Origin: Rhodococcus triatomae BKS 15-14
GTDB lineage: Bacteria; Actinomycetota; Actinomycetes; Mycobacteriales; Mycobacteriaceae
Assembly: GCA_000341795.1 (NCBI GenBank)
Contig: AODO01000013.1
Span: forward strand, 1-64,000
Length of the DNA stretch: 64,000 nt
Direction of reading: 5' to 3'
The first letter of the stretch is position 1. The number at the start of each line of letters is the position of its first letter. Both the position numbers and the translations under genes were made by a program. The notes under the pieces are model-generated. The model was not told the origin of the DNA. It did not search any database and was given only the letters and a program-made list of their open reading frames with translations. Below, in pieces: positions 16,414 through 24,773 of this stretch.

Positions 16414-17370
16414 ATGGTGCAGGCACGTCCACGGCGGTCGGTGCTCGCCGTTCCCGGCAGCAGTCGCAAGATGATCGAGAAGGCGAAGGGGCTGCCCGCG
16501 GACGAGGTGTTCCTCGACCTGGAGGATGCCGTGTCGCCACTGGCAAAGGCACAGGCGCGCACCGAGATCGCGGAGGCGCTGGCGTCGGACGGCTGGGGCT
16601 CCCAGATCAAGGTGGTTCGCGTCAACGACTGGACGACGCAGTGGACGCACCGGGACGTCGTCGACGTGGTGTCGGCCGCGGGCGCCCACGTGGACGCCAT
16701 CCTGCTGCCGAAGGTGGTCGACGCCAGCCACGTTCAGGCGCTCGACCTGCTGTTGACCCAGGTGGAGAAGGCTGCCGGCCTCGAGGTCGGACGGATCGGC
16801 ATCGAGGCACAGATCGAGAACGCGATCGGTCTCACCAACATCGACCGGATCGCAACCGCGAGCCCGCGGGTGCAGACGCTGGTGTTCGGGCCCGCCGATT
16901 TCATGGCGAGCATCAACATGCGGACCCTCGTCGTGGGCGAGCAGCCGGAGGGATACGACACCGGCGACGCCTACCACCACATCCTGATGACGATTCTGAT
17001 GGCGGCTCGCGCACACGGCCTCGAGGCGATCGACGGCCCCTACCTGCAGATCCGCGACGTCGACGCGTTCCGGCGGGCCGCAGCCCGATCGGCGGCGCTC
17101 GGGTTCGACGGCAAGTGGGTGCTCCATCCCACCCAGATCGACGCCGCCAACGAGGTGTTCAGCCCCCGTCAGGAGGACTACGACAAGGCCGAGATGATCC
17201 TGGACGCGTACGAATTCCACACCTCGGCAGCCGGTGGCGCCCGGGGAGCCGCGATGCTCGGTGACGAGATGATCGACGAGGCCAGCGCGAAGATGGCTCA
17301 GGTGATCGCGGCGAAGGGCCGCGCCGCACGAATGACCCGCACGACGCGTTTCGATCCCGAATCTCCGTAA
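16414..17370 (+). CDS. CitE-like HpcH/HpaI-family CoA-ester lyase
   Basis: A 318-residue TIM-barrel lyase related to the citrate lyase beta subunit and malyl-CoA or methylmalyl-CoA lyases. Landmarks are SVLAVPGSS (CoA-binding start), DEVFLDLEDAV (metal and substrate acidic residues), VRVNDW, GIEAQIENA, FGPADFMASI and WVLHPTQIDAANEVFSP. Likely reactions are reversible cleavage of malyl-CoA, citramalyl-CoA or similar esters; the exact substrate cannot be told from sequence. The ATG at 16414 has GGGAGG 6 bases upstream. It is followed by a stress-protein gene 93 bases on. No citrate lyase alpha or gamma genes are nearby, so it is not part of a citrate lyase complex. Confidence 0.9.
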   Translation: MVQARPRRSVLAVPGSSRKMIEKAKGLPADEVFLDLEDAVSPLAKAQARTEIAEALASDGWGSQIKVVRVNDWTTQWTHRDVVDVVSAAGAHVDAILLPKVVDASHVQALDLLLTQVEKAAGLEVGRIGIEAQIENAIGLTNIDRIATASPRVQTLVFGPADFMASINMRTLVVGEQPEGYDTGDAYHHILMTILMAARAHGLEAIDGPYLQIRDVDAFRRAAARSAALGFDGKWVLHPTQIDAANEVFSPRQEDYDKAEMILDAYEFHTSAAGGARGAAMLGDEMIDEASAKMAQVIAAKGRAARMTRTTRFDPESP

Positions 17371-17463
17371 ACTGGACACCAGCCGCAGCGCGACAGCGGC
17401 CCGACGTCACGACCCGACGGACCGGATGCACCCGGTCCACGGGAGAACCAGGAGCGCCGCCGA

Positions 17464-17955
17464 ATGCCGAATCCACTCGGACCGCCGAATCAGCCCGGAC
17501 GGGGCGGACTTCCGACGCCTCCCACCGGATGGCCGATCGGCTCCTATCCCACCTACGCGGAGGCGCAGCGCGCCGTCGACTACCTGTCGGACCAGCAGTT
17601 CTCGGTGGAGGACGTCACCATCGTCGGTGTCGACCTGATGCAGGTCGAGCGCGTACTCGGACGTCTCAGCTGGGCGAAAGTCATTGGTGGCGGCATCGTT
17701 TCGGGTGCGTGGCTCGGCGTCTTCCTCGGTCTGCTGCTCGGTCTGTTCACCGACAACCTGATCGGCCCGCTGATCGCAGGCATCCTCGGCGGCATCGTCT
17801 TCGGTGTCATCTCGACGACCATTCCGTATGCCGCGACGAGGGGCACCCGCGACTTCGCCTCGACCATGCAGCTGGTCGCGGGACGCTACGACGTGCTGTG
17901 CGAACCGAAGACGGCGGAGCGGGCCCGCGACATGCTGGCGAAACTGGCGCTCTGA
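17464..17955 (+). CDS. General stress protein 17M-like membrane protein (Rv1234 type)
   Basis: A 163-residue protein with an N-terminal YflT/GSP17M-like domain: residues 27-60 carry GSYPTYAEAQRAVDYLSD..VEDVTIVGVDLMQVE. Two Gly-rich hydrophobic helices follow at about 76-96 and 101-118 (GGGIVSGAWLGVFLGLLLGL; LIAGILGGIVFGV). The last 40 residues return to a soluble region (YDVLCEPKTAERARDML). It is equivalent to Rv1234 in place and layout. Members are induced by general stress; molecular function is unknown. A 19-base gap separates it from the frameshifted gene downstream, which is probably cotranscribed. Confidence 0.85.
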   Translation: MPNPLGPPNQPGRGGLPTPPTGWPIGSYPTYAEAQRAVDYLSDQQFSVEDVTIVGVDLMQVERVLGRLSWAKVIGGGIVSGAWLGVFLGLLLGLFTDNLIGPLIAGILGGIVFGVISTTIPYAATRGTRDFASTMQLVAGRYDVLCEPKTAERARDMLAKLAL

Positions 17956-17974
17956 CGCCGGCCGGGGGGACGCG

Positions 17975-19103
17975 GTGCGCGACACACTGGAGGTTCGCGA
18001 GCTGGGGCGCGCCACTCTGGCGCGGCAGCACTTGCTCGAAAGGACCGACCAGCCGGCCGTGGAGGTCACACGGCACCTGTACGGCCTGCAGGCGCAGTCG
18101 CCGACCGCGCCCTACTTCGCCCTGTGGGCACGGCTGAGCGGGTTCGGTGCCGAGCAGCTCTCACGGTTGATCGAGGACCGTTCGGTCGTGCGGATCGTGA
18201 CGATGCGGGGAACCGTGCACGCCGTGACCGCGGAGGACGCTCTGGAACTGCGGCCGTGGACGCAACCGATCATGGACCGTGACCTCCGGACGAACACCCA
18301 GCACGCCAAGGCGCTCGCCGACCTCGACCGGCAGTCGCTGGAGTCGTGGGCGCGTGCCCGTCTGGAGGCGTCACCGTCGACACTGGCGGCGCTGCGACCC
18401 GCGCTCGCGGAGCGCTGGCCGGACCGCGATCCGGCGTCCCTCGCGCACGCCGTGCGGGACGTGCTCCCACTGGTGCAGGTTCCGCCGCGCGGCCTGTGGG
18501 GACGGTCGGGCCAGCCGGTCTGCACCACGCTGGAGCACTGGACGGGATCCGCGCTCACGGAACCGGATCCGGAGCGCATCGTGCTGCGCTACCTCGCGGC
18601 GCACGGCCCCGCGACGGTGGCCGACGCGCAGGCGTGGTCGGGACTGACGCGACTGGGCGAGGTCTTCGACCGTCTGCGTGACCGGCTGAGAATCTTTCGG
18701 CGGCCCGGGCGGTGCGGAGCTCTTCGATCTGCCGGACGCACCGCGGCCGGGACGCGACGTGCCGGCGCCGGTCCGGATCCTCGCCCCCTTCGACAGTGTG
18801 CTGCTCTCCCACGCGGACAGGTCGCGAGTGATCGACGACGAACACCGCCGAGTCCTGTTCACCGTCAACGGCATCGTCAAGCCGGCGCTGCTGGTGGACG
18901 GTGAGGTGGCCGGTCACGTCGCGGTGAGCGTGGGCCGGGCCGGGGCGGTCGCAGAGGTCACGGGGTTCCGCCCGCTGGCGAAACGCGTGCTGTCGGAGGT
19001 GGAGGCGGAGGCGCGGCGGTTGCTCGAGTTCGCCCATCCGGGGCTCGATCACGACGTCCGGATCTGCTGGAGCCGACCTCACATCGCCGCAGACACGCCG
19101 TGA
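17975..19103 (+). pseudogene. AlkZ/YcaQ-family (HTH_42) winged-helix DNA glycosylase-like gene, frameshifted
   Basis: Intact frames show the two ends of one family member. From GTG at 17975 (GGGGGGA just upstream) the frame encodes the N-terminal winged-helix part, including LYGLQAQSPTAPYFALW. Its Q-A-Q matches the catalytic QxQ motif of AlkZ-type DNA glycosylases, which excise bulky or cross-linked bases. At about 18691-18700 the reading moves to another frame, where ELFDLPDAP and the C-terminal PVRILAPFDSVLLSHADR continue to 19103. Without the shift the first frame runs to 18904 with unrelated sequence. A single extra base, for example a C near 18698, explains it. It is either a true pseudogene or a base-calling error; the rest of the gene shows no other damage, which favours a recent mutation or an error. 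Confidence 0.8.
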
Positions 19104-19161
19104 GATGCGGGTCACACCACCTGTGACCGGGCGAAACGGTCACCGGGTGTTAGATGGGGTG

Positions 19162-19749
19162 GTGACCGACAACGTCCTGACCTCAGTGCGCGCTCACCTG
19201 GTGGAGCGCTTCGGCGGCACCGAGCCGTCGGCGGCCTCGGTGACGTTCCTGGGGCTCGAGCCGCTCGAGGTCCTGCGCTTCGCGGCCGACTCCGACGGTG
19301 TCGTCCGGTACGCCACCCTGGGCTGTTCCCGGCATCCGATGGGAGATCCCAGCGACCTGGTCGCCGACCCGGTTCGAGGCCCCCGAGCCGAACTCGTCCT
19401 CGTCCTGCGGGGTGGGCTGGACGTGGCCTCCGGCGTGCACCGCTCGCTCGCGATCCTGGCCGCGGCGCCCGCGGTCGAGGGTGTCGTCCTGGCGCTGGAC
19501 GGGCTCGTGGACCTCGGTGAGCCGCTGTGGAAGGGGGCTCCGTTCACGGCAATCCTGTTGGGGGACAGTGGGATCGATGCCCTCGCCCTGCCGGAGCCCG
19601 CGGACCCGGTGCAGTTCCTGGAGGCGGTGCCGATCACCGGAACCGAGGCGGCGTGGGTCCGGCTCAAGGGTGCCCCCGCGCTGCGTGAGGCGTGGGAGGA
19701 GGCGGGTATCGACGTCCGTGATCCGCGGCGCGCTCAGGCATCCCTCTGA
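19162..19749 (+). CDS. Suppressor-of-fused (SUFU) domain protein
   Basis: A 195-residue SUFU-like protein. The family pattern is seen in VRAHLVERFGG, LEVLRFAADSDGVVRYATLGCSRHPM, RAELVLVLRG and the ending EAVPITGTEAAWVRLKG. Bacterial SUFU-domain proteins are common, often in toxin-immunity settings, but this one has no toxin neighbour and its role is unknown. The GTG at 19162 is preferred over 19105 because the family begins here and a TTAGAT hexamer lies 6 bases upstream. The 3' end is 13 bases from the convergent corA gene with no terminator between them. Confidence 0.8.
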   Translation: MTDNVLTSVRAHLVERFGGTEPSAASVTFLGLEPLEVLRFAADSDGVVRYATLGCSRHPMGDPSDLVADPVRGPRAELVLVLRGGLDVASGVHRSLAILAAAPAVEGVVLALDGLVDLGEPLWKGAPFTAILLGDSGIDALALPEPADPVQFLEAVPITGTEAAWVRLKGAPALREAWEEAGIDVRDPRRAQASL

Positions 19750-19762
19750 ACGAGGTGCGGTC

Positions 19763-20842
19763 TCACAGCCAGTCGTTGCGCCGGAACGTGACGAACAGGC
19801 CTCCGCAGACCACCGCGATGACCGCCAGGACGGTGGGATAGCCCAGGGACCATCCCAGTTCGGGCATGTGCTCGAAGTTCATCCCGTAGATGCCGGCGAT
19901 CATCGTCGGGACCGCCGCGATCGCGACCCACGCCGAGATCTTCCGCATGTCGGTGTTCTGTTGCACCGCCACCTTCGCCAGTGCGGCCTCGACCAGGGTG
20001 CTCAGCACCTCGTCGAACTCGGACACCCGCTCTGCCACGATCGTGTGGTGGTCCTGCACGTCCCGGAGATATCGTCGAACCTCTTTCGGCACACCGAGGC
20101 TCGTTTCCTGACCGAGTCGCTGCAGTGGCGCGGCGAGCGGTGCGACGGACTTCCGCAGCTCGACGATCTCCCGCTTGAGGAGATAGATCTGGTCGATGTC
20201 CACGTGGCGGACGCTGAACACGTCCTCCTCCAGCAGGTCGACGTCGCGTTCGACGAGATCGGTCACCGCCAGATAGCTGTCGACCACGTGGTCGGCGATC
20301 GCGTGCAGCACCGTGCTGGGGCCGAGGGCGAGCCGGGCCGGATTCGCGTCCATCACGGCGCGCACCCCGGCCAGGCCGGAATGCTCGCCGTGGCGGACGG
20401 TCACGACGAAGTCGCGGCCGAGGAAGATCATGATCTCCCCGGTCTCGACGATCTCCCGCGCTGTCGAGATGGAGTCGTGCTCGACGTAGTTCACGGTGCG
20501 CAGCACCAGGAACAGGACGTCGTCGTACACCTCGAGTTTGGGACGCTGATGGGCGTGCACGGCGTCCTCGACCATCAGCTCGTGGAGCCCGAAAACCTCT
20601 GCCACGGAATTCATCTGATGGGCGTCCGGAGCGTGCAGGCCGACCCAGACGAAGCCTGCGCCCCGAGTGCGCACCTCCGCCAGTGCGGCCGCGTGGGTGA
20701 ACTTGCCGCGCAACCGCTGCCCGTCGACGTAGACCCCGCAGTCCACGACGGCGCGCGCGGCGGGAACACGGACGGTGGGTACGGGGGGTCGCGCCGCGGC
20801 ACGTGACGACCGGAGGCCCGAGATCGGGGGAATGGACGGCAC
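19763..20842 (-). CDS. corA: CorA-family magnesium/cobalt channel
   Basis: A 359-residue CorA channel. A large N-terminal cytoplasmic domain (about 1-290) with long helices is followed by two membrane helices. The first ends in the pore signature YGMNFEHMPE and the second is TVLAVIAVVCGGLFVTF; the C-terminus is short and basic (RRNDWL). CorA forms pentamers that admit Mg2+ and close when cytoplasmic Mg2+ binds. It is equivalent to Rv1239c. The GTG at 20842 has AGGTGA just upstream. It is divergent from the PHP gene and convergent with the SUFU gene. Confidence 0.95.
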   Translation of the reverse strand: MPSIPPISGLRSSRAAARPPVPTVRVPAARAVVDCGVYVDGQRLRGKFTHAAALAEVRTRGAGFVWVGLHAPDAHQMNSVAEVFGLHELMVEDAVHAHQRPKLEVYDDVLFLVLRTVNYVEHDSISTAREIVETGEIMIFLGRDFVVTVRHGEHSGLAGVRAVMDANPARLALGPSTVLHAIADHVVDSYLAVTDLVERDVDLLEEDVFSVRHVDIDQIYLLKREIVELRKSVAPLAAPLQRLGQETSLGVPKEVRRYLRDVQDHHTIVAERVSEFDEVLSTLVEAALAKVAVQQNTDMRKISAWVAIAAVPTMIAGIYGMNFEHMPELGWSLGYPTVLAVIAVVCGGLFVTFRRNDWL

Positions 20843-20946
20843 GGGTCACCTCCCGGTCGCGGGGACGTCGCGGGCTCATCCTATGTCGCCGCCGACGCCG
20901 GTGCGGCACCCGACGGGCGAGCGAACGGGCCTGGAACAATGGCAGG

Positions 20947-21819
20947 GTGCGTATCGACCTCCACACCCACTCGACAGCTTCGGACGGCACGGACAGCCCC
21001 GCCGGGGTGGTCCGGGGCGCCGCCGAGGCCGGGCTCTCGGTGGTCGCGCTGACCGATCACGACACCACCGCCGGATGGTCGGAGGCCGTCGCGGCGCTCC
21101 CGGCCGGTGTCGCTCTCGTCCGGGGCATGGAGATGTCGTGCACAGGCCGCGGCGAGGACGGGAGGCCCGTTGCGGTTCACCTGCTCGCCTATCTGTTCGA
21201 CCCGACGAACGATGCCTTCGCCCGGGAGCGCGAACGGTTGCGGGACGAGCGGACGGTCCGCCTGCGTGCGATGGCCGAGAGGATGGCCGCGGAGGGGTTG
21301 CCGATCGACCCGGACGCGGTGATGGCCGCGGCGGGGCCGGCGGCGGGGCGCCCGCACCCGGCGCGGGCACTGGTCGAGGCCGGGGTGGTCGGCTCGGTGA
21401 ACGAGGCGTTCGCGGACCTGCTCCGGACCGGTGGCAGGTACTACGTGCACAAGGAGGACACTCCGCTGCCGGAGGCGGTGCGGATGGTGGCCGAAGCGGG
21501 CGGCGTCAGCGTCCTCGCGCACCCGCGGGCGTCCTCGCGCGGCAGGCTGATGGACATGAACCAGATCGGTGAACTCGTCGCCGACGGACTCGGCGGGGTT
21601 GAGGTCGTCCATCACGACCACGGCGCCGCCGACCAGCGGATACTGCGGGGCATCGCCGCGGATCTCGATCTGATCGTCACCGGGTCGTCCGATTTCCACG
21701 GCAGCAACAAGTCGGTCGTGCTCGGCGAGTTCGTCACCGACCCGGAGCAGTACGACCGGATCGTCGCGTCGGCGACCGGTGTCGACGTGGTGACCGGTGT
21801 CGACGTGGTGGCCGGATGA
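20947..21819 (+). CDS. PHP-domain metal-dependent phosphoesterase
   Basis: A 290-residue PHP-family hydrolase. Metal ligands lie in the four usual motifs: HTHSTASDGT (residues 5-14), LTDHD (about 36-40), VLAHPR (about 195-200) and SSDFHG (near 252). Relatives include 3',5'-nucleotide bisphosphate phosphatase and RNase AM-type enzymes; the substrate is not decided by sequence. The GTG at 20947 gives the conserved VRIDLHTHS start, 6 bases after AACAAT (an imperfect -10). The C-terminus carries an 18-bp tandem duplication encoding TGVDVV twice. It overlaps the next gene by 4 bases (ATGA), so they form an operon. Confidence 0.9.
   Translation: MRIDLHTHSTASDGTDSPAGVVRGAAEAGLSVVALTDHDTTAGWSEAVAALPAGVALVRGMEMSCTGRGEDGRPVAVHLLAYLFDPTNDAFARERERLRDERTVRLRAMAERMAAEGLPIDPDAVMAAAGPAAGRPHPARALVEAGVVGSVNEAFADLLRTGGRYYVHKEDTPLPEAVRMVAEAGGVSVLAHPRASSRGRLMDMNQIGELVADGLGGVEVVHHDHGAADQRILRGIAADLDLIVTGSSDFHGSNKSVVLGEFVTDPEQYDRIVASATGVDVVTGVDVVAG
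21775..21810 (+). repeat. 18-bp tandem duplication at the 3' end of the PHP gene
   Basis: ACCGGTGTCGACGTGGTG occurs twice head to tail (21775-21792 and 21793-21810). It adds a second TGVDVV to the C-terminus without breaking the frame. Confidence 0.85.
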
Positions 21820-22187
21820 CCGGGTACCGGGTCCAGGAGCACGATCCCGAATGGGAGCCGCCCACGGACGTGATCCGCACGCCGGGCCGGGCCGTGCCGC
21901 CGCGTGGGCGCAGTGGCGCCGCCCGGGCACTGCAGGCGCTCAGCGGATCGGTCGCGGCGGGCGTCGTCGTGCTCGCACTGGTGGTCGTCGCGGCAGCCTG
22001 GCTCGGCTCTCGCCGCGGGTTCCCGGGGCCGGGTGCGGTGTCGGTGACGGCACACGTCGTCGCGGCTGTGCTGGTGGTCGTCGCGCAGCGATTCGCCGAC
22101 CACCGTCGCGGTGGCGTGGCCACCCTCGGGTCGCTGGTGGTGTTCTTCGTCACAGCGGTCCTGCTGTGCGCCCAGTGGTGGGGGTAG
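21816..22187 (+). CDS. Small three-helix membrane protein (DUF6542-like)
   Basis: A 123-residue integral membrane protein. The first 40 residues are polar (EHDPEWEPPTDVI, then basic RGRSGAAR). Three hydrophobic helices follow at about 46-64, 72-89 and 103-119. It resembles proteins annotated DUF6542 in Corynebacteriales, but I cannot be certain. Its ATG overlaps the PHP stop codon (ATGA), so translation is coupled. No function can be stated. It ends with TAG at 22185-22187, next to a 9-bp inverted repeat. Confidence 0.7.
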   Translation: MTGYRVQEHDPEWEPPTDVIRTPGRAVPPRGRSGAARALQALSGSVAAGVVVLALVVVAAAWLGSRRGFPGPGAVSVTAHVVAAVLVVVAQRFADHRRGGVATLGSLVVFFVTAVLLCAQWWG

Positions 22188-22233
22188 CTCACCGGAATCG
22201 GGGTTCACTTGTGAGATTTGCCAGCGGTGAGCT
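22186..22233 (+). repeat. Inverted repeat after the DUF6542-like gene
   Basis: AGCTCACCG at 22186-22194 is repeated inverted as CGGTGAGCT at 22225-22233, 30 bases apart. It could form a long-looped hairpin ending the PHP operon. There is no T-run, so a terminator role is uncertain. Confidence 0.4.
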
Positions 22234-22520
22234 CTCGGTGGCAGACTTGCTGCACCCCAGAGCCGGTGCCACAGCCCGGCGTGGGAGCGAAGTCGATTTC
22301 AACAAGCGGCAGATTTCGGTCCCCGAGCCCACCCCGCTCGGTGTCATCGAACCTCACAGGCGCGTGCCCAACCAGTAGACCGATCGGGCTCCGATCATGC
22401 ACCCTCTGAGCGTTCACCACCCGTACGAAAACCTGCGGCTGCGTCGAAAAACAACCTTCGCCGCTGCTACTTCCCAGTAACCCGCCCCCGAGTGGTGGCG
22501 CCGTGAGTAGGAGTGTCATC
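22188..22520 (+). other. Long gene-free leader region before malic enzyme
   Basis: About 330 bases hold no convincing gene on either strand. The left end has the 9-bp inverted repeat. The middle is less GC-rich than its surroundings, with short A-runs around 22426-22455, and probably contains the malic enzyme promoter and a long 5' leader. I see no recognisable riboswitch. Confidence 0.5.
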
Positions 22521-23717
22521 GTGTCTCTCGTGACTGAAGCATCCACCCCATCCAAGGTTGAGCTGACCGACGAAGAGATCTTCTCCGGCCATGTCGGTGG
22601 CAAGCTCTCGGTCGAGACCACCGCCCCGCTCGACACCCAGCGGGCCCTGTCGATCGCGTACACCCCGGGCGTCGCCCAGGTGAGCCGCGCCATCGCCGCG
22701 GACGAGACCCTCGCCGACCGCTACACGTGGACCAATCGCCTCGTGGTCGTCGTCAGCGACGGCTCCGCGGTGCTCGGTCTCGGTGACATCGGCCCGCGCG
22801 CCTCGCTGCCGGTCATGGAGGGCAAGTCCGCCCTGTTCAAGAACTTCGCGGGCCTGAACTCGATCCCGCTGGTGCTCGACACGAAGGATCCCGACGCGAT
22901 CGTCGAAACCCTCGTCCGGCTGCGTCCGAGCTTCGGCGCCGTCAACCTCGAGGACATCTCGGCGCCCCGGTGCTTCGAGATCGAGAAGCGCGTCATCGAG
23001 GCGCTCGACTGCCCCGTCATGCACGACGACCAGCACGGCACCGCGATCGTCGCGCTCGCGGCGCTCAAGGGTGCGGCCCGGGTTCAGGACCGTGACATCA
23101 CGAAGCTTCGTGTCGTGATCTCCGGTGCCGGTGCGGCCGGCGTCGCCTGCGCGAACATCCTGCTCGCCGCGGGCATCGCCGACATCACCGTGCTCGACTC
23201 GAAGGGCATCGTCTCAAGCGATCGCGGCGACCTGAACGAGATCAAGGTCGACCTCGCGGCCCGCACCAATCCGGCGGGCCGCACCGGCGGCATCGTCGAG
23301 GCGCTCGACGGGGCAGACGTGTTCCTCGGTGTGTCCGCGGGCACGGTGCCGGAGGAGATCATCGCGACGATGGCGGACGACGCGATCATCTTCGCGATGT
23401 CGAACCCGGATCCGGAGATCCACCCGGACATCGCGCGCAAGCACGCCGCGATCGTCGCGACGGGCCGCAGCGACTTCCCGAACCAGATCAACAACGTGCT
23501 CGCCTTCCCAGGCGTGTTCAAGGGCGCGCTGGACGCGGGCGCACGGCGGATCACCGAGGGCATGAAGCTCGCGGCGGCCGAGGCCATCCTCTCGGTCGTC
23601 GCGGACGAGCTCGCGGTCGACAAGATCGTGCCGAGCCCGCTGGACCCGCGGGTCGCTCCGGCGGTCGCCGAAGCCGTCGCCAAGGCGGCACGCGACGAGG
23701 GCGTCGCCGCGAACTAG
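22521..23717 (+). CDS. NAD(P)-dependent malic enzyme
   Basis: A 398-residue bacterial-type malic enzyme that oxidatively decarboxylates malate to pyruvate with NAD+ or NADP+. The catalytic N-terminal domain shows the IAYTPGVAQVS segment, SDGSAVLGLGDIG and LEDISAP..CFEIE (metal and acid residues), then HDDQHGTA. The Rossmann domain carries VVISGAGAAGVACANILL and FAMSNPDPEI, and PNQINNVLAFPG follows. Length fits the short form without a phosphotransacetylase tail. The GTG at 22521 is chosen because AGGAG lies 7 bases upstream; an in-frame GTG at 22503 has no ribosome site. A 21-bp hairpin terminator follows 9 bases after the stop. Confidence 0.95.
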   Translation: MSLVTEASTPSKVELTDEEIFSGHVGGKLSVETTAPLDTQRALSIAYTPGVAQVSRAIAADETLADRYTWTNRLVVVVSDGSAVLGLGDIGPRASLPVMEGKSALFKNFAGLNSIPLVLDTKDPDAIVETLVRLRPSFGAVNLEDISAPRCFEIEKRVIEALDCPVMHDDQHGTAIVALAALKGAARVQDRDITKLRVVISGAGAAGVACANILLAAGIADITVLDSKGIVSSDRGDLNEIKVDLAARTNPAGRTGGIVEALDGADVFLGVSAGTVPEEIIATMADDAIIFAMSNPDPEIHPDIARKHAAIVATGRSDFPNQINNVLAFPGVFKGALDAGARRITEGMKLAAAEAILSVVADELAVDKIVPSPLDPRVAPAVAEAVAKAARDEGVAAN

Positions 23718-23726
23718 CACCATCTT

Positions 23727-23775
23727 GGTGAGGGGAACCCTCGCCCGATCTGACCGGGCGAGGGTTCCCCTCACC
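23727..23775. terminator. Intrinsic terminator after malic enzyme
   Basis: A perfect 21-bp inverted repeat (23727-23747 with 23755-23775) around a 7-base loop, followed by CGTTT. It is the longest perfect stem I found in the window. Confidence 0.9.
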
Positions 23776-23819
23776 CGTTTCTGGAGCAGGCGATGCGGCG
23801 GGCGTCAATGATGGTTGCC

Positions 23820-24695
23820 ATGCGTGAGATCACCCTCGACCTGGCCGCCGTGCGGTTACGGGCCCTGACCTGGGGTCCCGAGACGGGCAGGCTCGCCGTC
23901 CTGCTGCACGGCTTCCCGGACACCGCCCACACCTGGCGGCACCTCGGTCCCGCCCTGGCGGCAGCGGGCTGGCGCGTCGTGGCACCGTTCACGCGGGGCT
24001 ACGCACCCTCGACGGTGCCGACGGACCGCAGCGGGCACATCGCCGCCCTCGTGGACGACGCCGTCGCGGTCCACCACCACCTCGACGGCGGACGGGATGC
24101 GGTGATCGTCGGTCACGACTGGGGTGCGATCACCGCGAACGCACTCGCCGCGCACCCGGACGGCCCGTTCGTCGCCTCGGTGGCGCTCGCGGTCCCGCCG
24201 TTCGAGTCGTTGCGGAAACGGGCCGCGCTGCCGATCGTTCCGCGGCAGTTGCGCAACAGTTGGTACACGCTGTTCAACCAGCTGCCGTGGCTGCCGGAGC
24301 GGGTCGCGGAGCCGCTGGTGCGCCGGCTGTGGGCGGACTGGTCGCCCGGCTACGACGCGAGCGGCGACCTGCCCGCCGTCCACGCGGCGATGGCCGACCC
24401 CGCGCATCGACGCGCCGTGATCGGCTACTACCGGAACGCCGCCCGGCCGTGGCCACGGGTGCCTGCCGGTTACCGGCGCTGGGCCGGGGCCGAGATGCGG
24501 CGTCCGGTGATCCCGACCCTCTACCTGCACGGCGCCGACGACGGGTGCCTCGACCCGCGTCTCGCCCTGCTCGTCGGCGACTCGCTTCCGAACGGCAGCG
24601 AGTCGCACGTGATCTCCGGTGCGGGTCACTTCCTGCAGTTGGAGCAACCCGAGGAGGTCAACGACAGGATCCTGGCGTTTCTCGCCGAGCGTTGA
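23820..24695 (+). CDS. Alpha/beta hydrolase (epoxide hydrolase-like)
   Basis: A 291-residue alpha/beta hydrolase. HGFPD forms the oxyanion loop, the nucleophile elbow is GHDWGA (Asp nucleophile, as in epoxide hydrolases and haloalkane dehalogenases), and the catalytic His is in GAGHFLQLEQPEEV. A cap domain with aromatic residues (NSWYTLFNQLPWLPE) sits between. The Asp nucleophile separates it from ordinary esterases, but the substrate cannot be assigned. The start is unsure: ATG at 23820 gives a normal N-terminus, while ATGs at 23808 and 23811 are also in frame. An AATGAT hexamer lies 7 bases before 23820. It is isolated from malic enzyme by the terminator. Confidence 0.85.
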   Translation: MREITLDLAAVRLRALTWGPETGRLAVLLHGFPDTAHTWRHLGPALAAAGWRVVAPFTRGYAPSTVPTDRSGHIAALVDDAVAVHHHLDGGRDAVIVGHDWGAITANALAAHPDGPFVASVALAVPPFESLRKRAALPIVPRQLRNSWYTLFNQLPWLPERVAEPLVRRLWADWSPGYDASGDLPAVHAAMADPAHRRAVIGYYRNAARPWPRVPAGYRRWAGAEMRRPVIPTLYLHGADDGCLDPRLALLVGDSLPNGSESHVISGAGHFLQLEQPEEVNDRILAFLAER

Positions 24696-24773
24696 CGGTG
24701 CGACGATGGTGGCCGAGTTGAGGCGACCGGGGATCGACGGCCCGGGCGGGTGACGAAAGGGATGTGACGGACG

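Noticed and set aside
22205-22693. A minus-strand open frame in the gap before malic enzyme
   Set aside because: Half of it lies antisense to the conserved malic enzyme start, it has no ribosome site and no recognisable domain.
23820-24695. Alpha/beta hydrolase considered as a haloalkane dehalogenase
   Set aside because: The Asp nucleophile fits both groups, but the halide-binding Trp/Asn pair could not be identified with confidence, so only the general class is given.
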